From: Flavobacterium sp. JAS
GTDB lineage: Bacteria; Bacteroidota; Bacteroidia; Flavobacteriales; Flavobacteriaceae
NCBI RefSeq assembly: GCF_020991455.1
Contig: NZ_JAJMOX010000017.1
Coordinates: 18,467-82,466, forward strand
Direction: 5' to 3'
DNA: 64,000 nucleotides
Below the pieces are notes generated by a model, which did no database searches, was not told the origin of the DNA, and saw only the letters and a program-made list of their open reading frames with translations. Both the position numbers and the translations under genes were made by a program. Each line of letters starts with the position of its first letter. Positions within the stretch are counted from its first letter, which is position 1. This document shows, piece after piece, positions 42,925-50,478 of this stretch.

Positions 42925-44250
42925 TTATAATTCATCTTCTAATTTAAATCTGAATTTAAGAACCAAACTATTCCTTTCGATCTCCAAATTAATCCAAAGA
43001 TCATCTTCAGATTTTAATAGATTATTAATCTGTTGTAAGGTATATTTATAAGGTTTTATATTATTAATACTAACAATAACATCGCCTTTTTGTAACCCGC
43101 ATTTCTCTGCCGGAGATTCTTTACGAACATTTACTATTTCATAAATTGGCTTTAATAAAAATTTATATCTAAAATCCCCATCTCTCTTTGCATTTGTTTC
43201 CATTTCACTTGCTGAATTAGCAACTTGTATAGTTTCTAAATGCACCGTTTCCTGAACCCATTGCAATCCATTATGTTGAAGTACAATACCGCTTTTGTTA
43301 TAAGTAAAAGGCTCAGAAAATTTACTGTTTTTTTTAAGATATACTTTTTTATCTGCATAATCCAGAACAACTGTAAAACGTTTTAAAACCTCACCTCCTA
43401 CCGAGCCAATTCGACCCGGAACCATTTTAACATTACGAACAGATACTGAATCCGGAAAAGAAACAATTGGTCTTTTAAAACTAAATTCATCTATGGTAAA
43501 CTTATCGATTTTAGCTCGGTGCCCTTCGATATCGCCACTAAAACCTTTTCCTAAAAAGTCGGGGAAGTTCTTTTTGGGCAATTTGATTTTCTTATTTTCA
43601 AAAATCCAAAACGCATCGCTATTTCCAATATCAATCAGAAGTTTTGCCGGAATTTCGACATCATCTACAGTGGCTGTAGTATTAATATAAGGCTTAGATC
43701 TCTCAATAGTTATTGGTATTGATTTAAACTTTTTTTCCAGCTTATTTTTAAACTCTTCATTATTAAAATGAACAATAATCTTCTTTTTCTGATAATTAAC
43801 TTCTATTAAATTATTTTTAAAAAACTTATATCCAATGATGCCGTTTACAGGAATCCCAATATGCGATGATAAATTAAACCCCTGATCCAAAATAATAAAA
43901 ACCATATGGTTATTAGATCTTAAACCATGTGTTTCTAATGTATTATTTGTTGATTTTAACCCTTCGATTTCCTGTTCACTTCCTAACCCTCTCAGTTTTA
44001 TTTTTTCGACATTATTAAAACTCACCTCTTGTTTTTCCTCCATACTAAACAAGATAGTTTCTTCGACTCCTGAATCTAACAAGAAATTCAACTCGACTCC
44101 GTTTACTTTTATCGGAATAAAAATGAGATTATTAATCAATTTAAAAGGAATAGTAACCTTCTTACTATTGTTTTGAATTAAAAAGTCTCCTTGAGCATTT
44201 GCTAAGAAAGATGCCAAAAGCCCAAAAAACAACATGAAATATTTTCTCAT
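42925..44250 (-). CDS. secreted retropepsin-like aspartyl protease with PDZ domain
   Basis: The 441 residues start with a signal peptide (YFMLFFGLLASFLANAQ). The first aspartyl-protease half has NFLLDSGVEETILFS and a flap region. The second half has AKLLIDIGNSDAFWIF, where DIG stands for the usual DTG/DSG. GYKFFKNNLIEVNYQKKKI and DYADKKVYL are typical of the bacterial family. A PDZ domain closes the protein (about 360-435, VRKESPAEKCGLQKGDVIVSINNIKP). It is expected in the periplasm or on the surface. It is divergent from the aminotransferase gene, with which it shares a 122-base intergenic region. Confidence 0.85.
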   Translation of the reverse strand: MRKYFMLFFGLLASFLANAQGDFLIQNNSKKVTIPFKLINNLIFIPIKVNGVELNFLLDSGVEETILFSMEEKQEVSFNNVEKIKLRGLGSEQEIEGLKSTNNTLETHGLRSNNHMVFIILDQGFNLSSHIGIPVNGIIGYKFFKNNLIEVNYQKKKIIVHFNNEEFKNKLEKKFKSIPITIERSKPYINTTATVDDVEIPAKLLIDIGNSDAFWIFENKKIKLPKKNFPDFLGKGFSGDIEGHRAKIDKFTIDEFSFKRPIVSFPDSVSVRNVKMVPGRIGSVGGEVLKRFTVVLDYADKKVYLKKNSKFSEPFTYNKSGIVLQHNGLQWVQETVHLETIQVANSASEMETNAKRDGDFRYKFLLKPIYEIVNVRKESPAEKCGLQKGDVIVSINNIKPYKYTLQQINNLLKSEDDLWINLEIERNSLVLKFRFKLEDEL

Positions 44251-44372
44251 TGATAATTTTTTATTATAAAATTAGTAAATATATTGATAATTGTTACATT
44301 TTTACAAGTCCCTTTAATGTTTACGTTAAATTCGAAAAAAAAATGCAAATTTGCACTTCAATAATTAAGCTC

Positions 44373-45569
44373 ATGCCAACAATTTCACTCAAAGGCAGAA
44401 ACATGCCCGAATCACCGATACGTAAACTTGCTCCTTATGCAGATCTTGCAAAACAAAAAGGACATAAAGTGTATCATTTAAACATTGGTCAACCGGATAT
44501 CAAGACACCCGAGGTGGCCATCGAGGCGGTAAAAAATATTGATTTAACTATTATAGAATACAGTCCGTCAGCCGGATATGAAAGTTATAGAAAAAAATTA
44601 GCAAAATTTTACCAACGTCAAAATGTAAATGTAAACTCAGAAGACATCATTGTTACTACAGGTGGTTCTGAAGCCTTATTATTTGCACTAGCCACAATTA
44701 CAGATCCGGGAGATGAAATCATTATTCCTGAGCCTTTTTATGCCAATTACCATGCATTTGCGTCATCAACCAGTGCAACGGTAATTCCTGTTATTTCAAC
44801 AATCGAAAGTGCTTTTGCATTGCCAAGCATTGAAACTGTCGAAAAACTAATTACACCCAAAACAAAAGCTATTCTAATTTGTAATCCTGGTAATCCAACA
44901 GGCTATTTATATTCAGAATCAGAAATTAAACAACTGGCAGGCTTAATCAAAAAGCATGATTTGTATTTAATCGCTGACGAAGTTTATCGTGAATTTTTGT
45001 ACGATGGAGATGATGTTCATTATTCTGTAATGAATCTTGAAGATGTACAGCAAAACGTAATCATGGTTGACTCTGTTTCAAAACGTTACAGCATGTGTGG
45101 CGCAAGAATTGGATGTTTGGTTACTAAAAACAAAGATGTTTTGGCAACTGTAATGAAATTTGCGCAGGCACGTTTAAGTCCGCCTACAATTGAACAAATT
45201 GCATGCGAAGCTGCAATAGATACTCCGCAAAGTTATTTTGACGAAGTAATTTCAGAATATAAAGAACGTCGCAATACTTTAATTACCGAATTAAATAAAA
45301 TTGAAGGCGTTATCGTGACTAAACCAAAGGGCGCTTTTTACTGTATTGCTCAATTACCAATTGACAATTCAGAAGATTTTGCTCAATGGCTTTTAGAAAG
45401 TTACGATCTTAACGGAGAAACTGTAATGGTTGCTCCTGCTGCCGGTTTTTACTCGACGCCAGGAATGGGGCTTAATCAGGTAAGAATTGCTTATGTCCTG
45501 AATAAAAAAGATTTAATTACTGCTGTAAACATATTAAAAGAAGCTCTTTTGGTCTACAACAGAAAATAA
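44373..45569 (+). CDS. pyridoxal-phosphate aminotransferase, class I/II
   Basis: The ATG at 44373 (MPTISLKGRNMPESPIRKLAPYADLAKQKG) is preferred. The longer frame from 44250 would start inside the divergent promoter region. The 398 residues include VYHLNIGQPDIKTP, GGSEALLFAL, CNPGNPTGYLYSESE, ADEVYREFLYDG and the PLP lysine in DSVSKRYSMCGARIGCLV. The C-terminal part has APAAGFYSTPGMGLNQVRIAYV. It moves amino groups between amino acids and keto acids in the cytosol. The exact substrate (aspartate, or an aromatic or broad type) cannot be told here. It ends with a clear terminator. Confidence 0.92.
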   Translation: MPTISLKGRNMPESPIRKLAPYADLAKQKGHKVYHLNIGQPDIKTPEVAIEAVKNIDLTIIEYSPSAGYESYRKKLAKFYQRQNVNVNSEDIIVTTGGSEALLFALATITDPGDEIIIPEPFYANYHAFASSTSATVIPVISTIESAFALPSIETVEKLITPKTKAILICNPGNPTGYLYSESEIKQLAGLIKKHDLYLIADEVYREFLYDGDDVHYSVMNLEDVQQNVIMVDSVSKRYSMCGARIGCLVTKNKDVLATVMKFAQARLSPPTIEQIACEAAIDTPQSYFDEVISEYKERRNTLITELNKIEGVIVTKPKGAFYCIAQLPIDNSEDFAQWLLESYDLNGETVMVAPAAGFYSTPGMGLNQVRIAYVLNKKDLITAVNILKEALLVYNRK

Positions 45570-45591
45570 TACTAAAAAGAATTAAACCATC

Positions 45592-45624
45592 AAAAGACAA
45601 TAACACGCTATGTTATTGTCTTTT
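45592..45624 (+). terminator. terminator after the aminotransferase
   Basis: AAAAGACAATAACA and its inverse form a 14-bp stem over CGCTA, with T-rich sequence in the right arm. Confidence 0.8.
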
Positions 45625-45771
45625 GTGCTTTAAAAAATCAACAATTTGGTTTTAATTTAAATTATATCAAAAAAGGAGTAATTAAATAGTAAAAACGATA
45701 GAAAAGGTTTGCTTTTTATTAATTATCTTTACCGCCTTAAAAAGAAATACCCATACTAATAGTAGTTTTTA

Positions 45772-46443
45772 ATGACAAATAACGAAGATTTTTTAGACGA
45801 AATAGGAGACAATCATTTTAGTAGTAATGCGAAAAACCCTTTAAGACAGGATGCTTTTGACTTAACTGATGATGAAAAAATAGAAAAAATAAAAAAAGAT
45901 GTTGAAAACATTCTGCAAACACTTGGAATGGATTTGACTGATGACAGCATAAAAGGTACTCCAAACCGAGTAGCTAAAATGTTTGTAAAGGAGATTTTTG
46001 GTGGTTTAAACCCTTCAAGACAGCCAAAAGCTTCAACTTTTGAAAATAACTACAAATACGGTGAAATGCTTGTAGAGAAAAACATTACTGTTTATTCTAC
46101 CTGCGAGCACCATTTACTGCCAATTATCGGCAGAGCGCACGTAGCTTATATTTCTAACGGAAGAGTTATTGGTTTATCTAAAATGAACCGAATTGTAGAA
46201 TATTATGCCAAAAGACCTCAGGTTCAAGAGCGTTTGACAATGCAGATTGTTCAGGAACTACAAAAAGCTTTAGGTACTGAAGATGTTGCCTGCGTTATTG
46301 ATGCAAAACATCTTTGTGTTAACTCAAGAGGAATCAAAGATATCGAAAGCAGCACTGTAACTTCTGAATTTGGTGGTAAATTTAAAGATCCCCAAATAAA
46401 AAGAGAGCTTTTAGATTACATTAAATTAGATACTCAGTTCTAG
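45772..46443 (+). CDS. folE: GTP cyclohydrolase I
   Basis: FolE turns GTP into dihydroneopterin triphosphate, the first step of folate and tetrahydropterin synthesis, in the cytosol. The 223 residues carry the zinc and catalytic sites: CEHHLLPIIGRAHVAYIS with the Cys-Glu-His-His cluster, SKMNRIVEYYAKRPQVQERLT, and the second Cys in IDAKHLCVNSRGI. FGGKFKDP closes the domain. The first 40 residues are an acidic extension common in Bacteroidota. It lies upstream of a four-helix-bundle gene and cysS, separated by palindromic repeats. Confidence 0.96.
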   Translation: MTNNEDFLDEIGDNHFSSNAKNPLRQDAFDLTDDEKIEKIKKDVENILQTLGMDLTDDSIKGTPNRVAKMFVKEIFGGLNPSRQPKASTFENNYKYGEMLVEKNITVYSTCEHHLLPIIGRAHVAYISNGRVIGLSKMNRIVEYYAKRPQVQERLTMQIVQELQKALGTEDVACVIDAKHLCVNSRGIKDIESSTVTSEFGGKFKDPQIKRELLDYIKLDTQF

Positions 46444-46458
46444 TTTAATCGGGAAAAC

Positions 46459-46531
46459 GTTAATTTGTTTAATCGCTTCATTGCAAGTCTTATATTTTCG
46501 ATTAAGCGATTAAACAAATCAACAATTAAAC
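46459..46531. repeat. palindromic repeat with the left 24-bp direct repeat flanking the four-helix-bundle gene
   Basis: AATTTGTTTAATCGCTT and its inverse (AAGCGATTAAACAAATC) form a hairpin. Its right part, bases 46508-46531, is an exact copy of bases 46938-46961 on the other side of the gene. Confidence 0.75.
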
Positions 46532-46539
46532 AACAAAAC

Positions 46540-46914
46540 ATGTATACTTTTTCATTTGAAAAGTTAGAAGTTTGGCAAAACTCAAGAATGTTTATTTTGG
46601 ATATTTATAAATTAACTAGTAAATTTCCATCAAATGAATTGTTCGGAATAACTTCTCAAATAAAAAGGAGCTCTTCATCAATTGCCACAAATATTACGGA
46701 AGGAACTTCGAGAAACTCGAATAAAGACAAAGCTCATTTTTTAACGATCTCCTATTCATCAGCAATGGAAACTTTAAATCATTTAATTATTTCAAAAGAT
46801 TTAAATTATGTATCAGAAGATAAATATCTAGGATGCAGAGAGAAAACTGAAAAAATTAGCAATCAGATAAATAGTTTAAAAAAATACTATCTTTCTAAAG
46901 AATTACATAGTTAA
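46540..46914 (+). CDS. four-helix-bundle protein (23S rRNA-intervening-sequence type)
   Basis: The ATG at 46540 (MYTFSFEKLEVWQNSRMFILDIYKLT) is chosen. The longer frame from 46465 runs through the upstream repeat. The 124 residues have the family hallmarks: FEKLEVWQ, FPSNELFGITSQIKRSSSSIATNITEGTSR and LEVW-type helices, with a final SNQINSLKKYYL. These proteins are found inside 23S rRNA intervening sequences and as stray small genes in Bacteroidota, with no proven function. An exact 24-bp direct repeat on both sides suggests it came in as a unit between folE and cysS. Confidence 0.85.
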   Translation: MYTFSFEKLEVWQNSRMFILDIYKLTSKFPSNELFGITSQIKRSSSSIATNITEGTSRNSNKDKAHFLTISYSSAMETLNHLIISKDLNYVSEDKYLGCREKTEKISNQINSLKKYYLSKELHS

Positions 46915-46937
46915 TAAAAACAATTAAACGTTTGCAC

Positions 46938-46961
46938 GATTAAACAAATCAACAATTAAAC
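46938..46961. repeat. right copy of the 24-bp direct repeat
   Basis: Identical to 46508-46531 (begins GATTAAACAAATCAACAATT). Further copies of shorter parts continue to 46972. Confidence 0.75.
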
Positions 46962-46982
46962 GATTAAACAGTAAGAGAAAAT

Positions 46983-48461
46983 ATGCCACTATACACAAGT
47001 CAACATCTAAAAATATACAATTCACTTTCGGGTGAAAAAGAAAATTTCAACCCAATTCATGAAGGAAATGTTGGAATGTATGTTTGTGGACCTACAGTTT
47101 ACAGCAATGTGCACTTAGGAAATGTGAGAACATTTATGTCTTTTGACGTGATATTCAGGTATTTTTTACATCTTGATTATAAGGTTCGTTACGTGCGAAA
47201 TATTACTGATGTTGGACATATTGTTGATGATGTGGATGAAGGTGAAGATAAAATTGCAAAAAAAGCACGTTTAGAACAGCTGGAGCCGATGGAAGTGGTA
47301 CAACGCTACACGGTAGATTTTCATGATATTCTAAAATCATTTAATTTCTTACCTCCAAGCATTGAGCCAACCGCTACTGGACATATTATTGAGCAAATTG
47401 AAATCATCAAAAAAATTATTGATAACAGAATTGGTTATGTAGCCAACGGATCTGTATATTTTGATGTTGTAAAATATAACGAAACCAACAATTACGGAGT
47501 TTTAAGTGGCCGAAATATCGAAGATATGTTAGCCAATACCCGTGATCTTGATGGCCAATCAGACAAAAGAAACCCACAGGATTTTGCACTTTGGAAAAAA
47601 GCAGAACCGGAACATATCATGAGATGGCCTTCACCTTGGAGCGATGGTTTTCCGGGTTGGCATCTTGAATGTACAGCTATGAGCACCAAATATCTTGGGA
47701 ATCATTTTGACATTCACGGAGGTGGAATGGATTTAAAATTCCCGCACCACGAATGTGAAATCGCGCAAAACGAAGCTTGTACAGGTCAATCTCCGGTAAA
47801 TTACTGGATGCACGCCAACATGCTTACTCTGAACGGTAAAAAAATGGCAAAATCTACTGGAAACAACATTTTACCTGGTGAGATTTTAAGCGGAAATAAC
47901 AATATTCTAAGTAAAGCTTTTTCTGCCTCTGTAACACGTTTTTTCATGTTACAAGCACATTATAGAAGTATTTTAGATTTTTCTGATGACGCAATTGTCG
48001 CTGCCGAAAAAGGTTATAAAAGATTAATGGAGGCCGTTGATGCTTTACCAACTATTACCGCAAGTGCAACAAGCTCTATAAATATCAATTCCTGGAAACA
48101 ATTGTGCTACGATGCCATGAATGACGATTTTAATACTCCTATTTTAATCGCGCAATTATTTGAGGCTGTTCGTTTCATCAATTTATTGAAAGAAGGAAAA
48201 GAAATAATTTCTGCAGAAGATCTAAAAACATTTACAGAAGCAGTAAATGCTTTTGTTTTTGACGTTTTAGGTCTAAGCGATGAGAAAGCAGCTGATGGAA
48301 ATAACGATAAATTAGAAGGTGTTGTAAACATGCTTATCGGAATGAGAAATCAGGCCAGAGCAGATAAAAACTTTGCGCTTTCTGACCAAATTCGTGATCA
48401 GTTGATTGCTTTAGGCATTCAGTTGAAAGACGGAAAAGAAGGCACAAGCTTCACTGTATAA
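46983..48461 (+). CDS. cysS: cysteinyl-tRNA synthetase
   Basis: CysS charges tRNA-Cys. The 492-residue protein has CGPTVYSNVHLGNVRTF (zinc Cys and the HIGH-type motif HLGN), the zinc-ligand region in PGWHLECTAMSTKYLG, HHECEIAQNEACTG and the second signature KMAKSTGN. Interaction helices follow in the C-terminal half. It may be transcribed with yidD and lgt, which follow closely on the same strand (22 and 67 bases). Confidence 0.96.
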   Translation: MPLYTSQHLKIYNSLSGEKENFNPIHEGNVGMYVCGPTVYSNVHLGNVRTFMSFDVIFRYFLHLDYKVRYVRNITDVGHIVDDVDEGEDKIAKKARLEQLEPMEVVQRYTVDFHDILKSFNFLPPSIEPTATGHIIEQIEIIKKIIDNRIGYVANGSVYFDVVKYNETNNYGVLSGRNIEDMLANTRDLDGQSDKRNPQDFALWKKAEPEHIMRWPSPWSDGFPGWHLECTAMSTKYLGNHFDIHGGGMDLKFPHHECEIAQNEACTGQSPVNYWMHANMLTLNGKKMAKSTGNNILPGEILSGNNNILSKAFSASVTRFFMLQAHYRSILDFSDDAIVAAEKGYKRLMEAVDALPTITASATSSININSWKQLCYDAMNDDFNTPILIAQLFEAVRFINLLKEGKEIISAEDLKTFTEAVNAFVFDVLGLSDEKAADGNNDKLEGVVNMLIGMRNQARADKNFALSDQIRDQLIALGIQLKDGKEGTSFTV

Positions 48462-48483
48462 TCAATTCATTTTCTAATAAATC

Positions 48484-48723
48484 ATGAAAGTAATTACTCC
48501 ATTTGTTTTATTAGTGCGCTTTTATCAAACTGCAATTTCACCCTTTACACCGGCATCTTGCAGATTCGAGCCAACATGCTCGAGTTATATGATTGAAGCA
48601 TTGCAAAAACATGGATTATTTTATGGAGGTTACTTAGGAATGAAACGTATTTTGAGTTGCCATCCTTGGGGAAGAACAGGCTACGATCCGGTTCCTGAGA
48701 AGAAATGTTCACACAAACATTAA
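48484..48723 (+). CDS. yidD: membrane protein insertion efficiency factor
   Basis: YidD is a small membrane-associated protein that aids YidC-dependent insertion. The 79 residues contain FYQTAISPFTPASCRFEPTCSSYMIEALQKHG with the typical three-Cys pattern, then GMKRILSCHPWGRTGYDPVP. Length and sequence are fully normal. It follows cysS after 22 bases and precedes lgt, so it probably belongs to the same transcript. Confidence 0.95.
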   Translation: MKVITPFVLLVRFYQTAISPFTPASCRFEPTCSSYMIEALQKHGLFYGGYLGMKRILSCHPWGRTGYDPVPEKKCSHKH

Positions 48724-48790
48724 CTTTTTATAAAGAGCATCTCTACTTTAAATATTTATTTTTACAACCAATAAAAAAATACAATACTAC

Positions 48791-49723
48791 ATGACACACG
48801 CCTTAAACATTGTTTGGAACCCTTCAGAAGGAATCGATTTAGGATTTTTTATGATTCGTTATTATAGCTTAATGTTCGTAATTGCTTTTGGTTTAGGATG
48901 GTTCATAATGAAAAAAATCTTCGAACGTGAAAATGAATCAATAGAAAAACTAGATTCATTATTTGTTTGGACCGTTTTAGCAACTTTAATAGGTGCACGT
49001 TTAGGACATGTTTTCTTTTATGATTGGGAGTACTTTAGAAATCATTTACTAGAAATATTTTTACCGGTTAAATTCGAACCAAAATTTGAATTTACAGGCT
49101 TTCAAGGCTTAGCTAGTCATGGTGCTGCAATCGCAATCATTGTTGCAATGTATTACTATAGCAAAATGATCTTAAAACGTCCTTTATTATGGATTTTAGA
49201 TCGTGTTGTTATTCCTGTAGCTAGTGGTGCAATTTTTGTTCGTTTAGGAAATTTTTTCAATTCTGAAATCATTGGACACGAAACTAAATCTGCATTCGGA
49301 ATTCGTTTTTTACACGATCAATTCAGTAAAGGCGAAGCCGTAGAAAAAACAGGAATCGCAAATCCTAAAGATGCTTATACTGCAATTGCAACAGATCCTA
49401 AATTTGCTAATTTATTAGCAGAGGTCCCAGCAAAACATCCAACACAATTATACGAAGGAATCAGCTACATCTTTGTTTTTGCAATTTTATATTTCTTATA
49501 CTGGAAAACAAATGCAAGACTTAAATCAGGATATCTTTTTGGATTGTTCTTAGTTCTTTTATTTGCAGTACGTTTTGTTGTAGAATTTGTAAAAGAAAGT
49601 CAAGGCGGAATCGAAGAAGAATTAGGGCTTTTCTCAACTGGACAATGGCTTAGTATTCCGTTTATTATTATTGGTCTTTTCTTTATCTTTAGAGCACAAA
49701 AAAATCCTTTGGCAGCTTCTTAA
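48791..49723 (+). CDS. lgt: prolipoprotein diacylglyceryl transferase
   Basis: Lgt adds a diacylglyceryl group to the lipobox cysteine of prolipoproteins, the first step in lipoprotein maturation. The 310 residues have about seven membrane helices. Motifs include GARLGHVFFYDWEYF, GFQGLASHGAAIAI, FVRLGNFFNSEIIG with the essential Arg, and HPTQLYEGISY. It works in the inner membrane and would serve the several lipoproteins in this window. It ends with a shared terminator and converges on a small outer-membrane protein gene. Confidence 0.95.
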   Translation: MTHALNIVWNPSEGIDLGFFMIRYYSLMFVIAFGLGWFIMKKIFERENESIEKLDSLFVWTVLATLIGARLGHVFFYDWEYFRNHLLEIFLPVKFEPKFEFTGFQGLASHGAAIAIIVAMYYYSKMILKRPLLWILDRVVIPVASGAIFVRLGNFFNSEIIGHETKSAFGIRFLHDQFSKGEAVEKTGIANPKDAYTAIATDPKFANLLAEVPAKHPTQLYEGISYIFVFAILYFLYWKTNARLKSGYLFGLFLVLLFAVRFVVEFVKESQGGIEEELGLFSTGQWLSIPFIIIGLFFIFRAQKNPLAAS

Positions 49724-49741
49724 AAAAAGGACCCAAAATAC

Positions 49742-49780
49742 AAAACGCCCAATTATCATTGAGATATTGGGCGTTTTTTT
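49742..49780. terminator. bidirectional terminator between lgt and the outer-membrane protein gene
   Basis: AAAACGCCCAAT and ATTGGGCGTTTT form a stem with an internal ATC/GAT extension. T- and A-runs flank it on both sides. Confidence 0.85.
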
Positions 49781-50394
49781 TATAAGCGATACGAAATACC
49801 TATTTCAATATTTTTAGTATTATAACCCGCATTTTCGCTATTTATCCCCGCATTCGAAACATGTCGGGCACTTGGACGTATATCAAACCTAAATTGATTT
49901 ACATTTGCTGAAACACCAAGTGCCAAAACATCTGCAAAAGCAAATCCATTAGACATTCGTTCTGTTTCCCTATCTGTGATCATTGGCCCAATACTTCCTA
50001 AAACATATATTGAAAATACTTTATCAATTGGCTTTCTTATTAAAAATCCAAGATTTAAAACATACTCATGAATGTCTTTCAATTTTGTATACTCTTCTCT
50101 TTTGTGAATATAATCATGTGTTTCAGGCTTTACAAAGTATAAATTAAGCAATTGATGCGTACCAAAGTTAACTTCAGGCTGAACCAGAATTTCATACTGA
50201 AAATGTTTCGTTTCTTTTAGCCTGTAATACAATTGAACTTTATAGAAATGATTCGTAAAAGTATAGTTCCTGTTATTAAACTCACTGCCAAAACCGTAAT
50301 CAAATCCAATTGCAATTTTACTCTTTTTATCTTGTGCAAAAACTGCATTTACACTTAATATAAACAATAGAAGAAATAGTATTTTTTTAATCAT
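49780..50394 (-). CDS. small outer-membrane beta-barrel protein
   Basis: The 204 residues have a signal peptide (ILFLLLFILSVNAVFAQ). A set of short amphipathic beta-strands follows (KIAIGFDYGFGSEFNNRNYTFTNHFYKVQLYYRL, YEILVQPEVNFGTHQLL, FSIYVLGSIGPMITDRETERMSNGFAF) with a final aromatic strand (NIEIGISYRL). This fits an eight-strand outer-membrane barrel of the acyloxyacyl-hydrolase or OmpW-like kind. The exact family is not clear. It is transcribed alone. Confidence 0.65.
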   Translation of the reverse strand: MIKKILFLLLFILSVNAVFAQDKKSKIAIGFDYGFGSEFNNRNYTFTNHFYKVQLYYRLKETKHFQYEILVQPEVNFGTHQLLNLYFVKPETHDYIHKREEYTKLKDIHEYVLNLGFLIRKPIDKVFSIYVLGSIGPMITDRETERMSNGFAFADVLALGVSANVNQFRFDIRPSARHVSNAGINSENAGYNTKNIEIGISYRL

Positions 50395-50427
50395 AAATAA
50401 ACTTTTACAGCTTTAAATATAGCACAA

Positions 50428-50460
50428 AAAAAAGATCCAACTTTCGTTGAATCTTTTTAA
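50428..50460 (-). terminator. terminator of secDF
   Basis: AAAGATCCAAC and GTTGAATCTTT pair with a G-U wobble only on the minus strand, followed on that strand by a T-run. This marks it as the secDF terminator. Confidence 0.75.
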
Positions 50461-50478
50461 TATAATTTAAGCAATTAA

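Noticed and set aside
44250..44372. 41-residue extension of the aminotransferase
   Set aside because: It covers the divergent intergenic region shared with the protease gene. The family starts at about MPTISLKGR.
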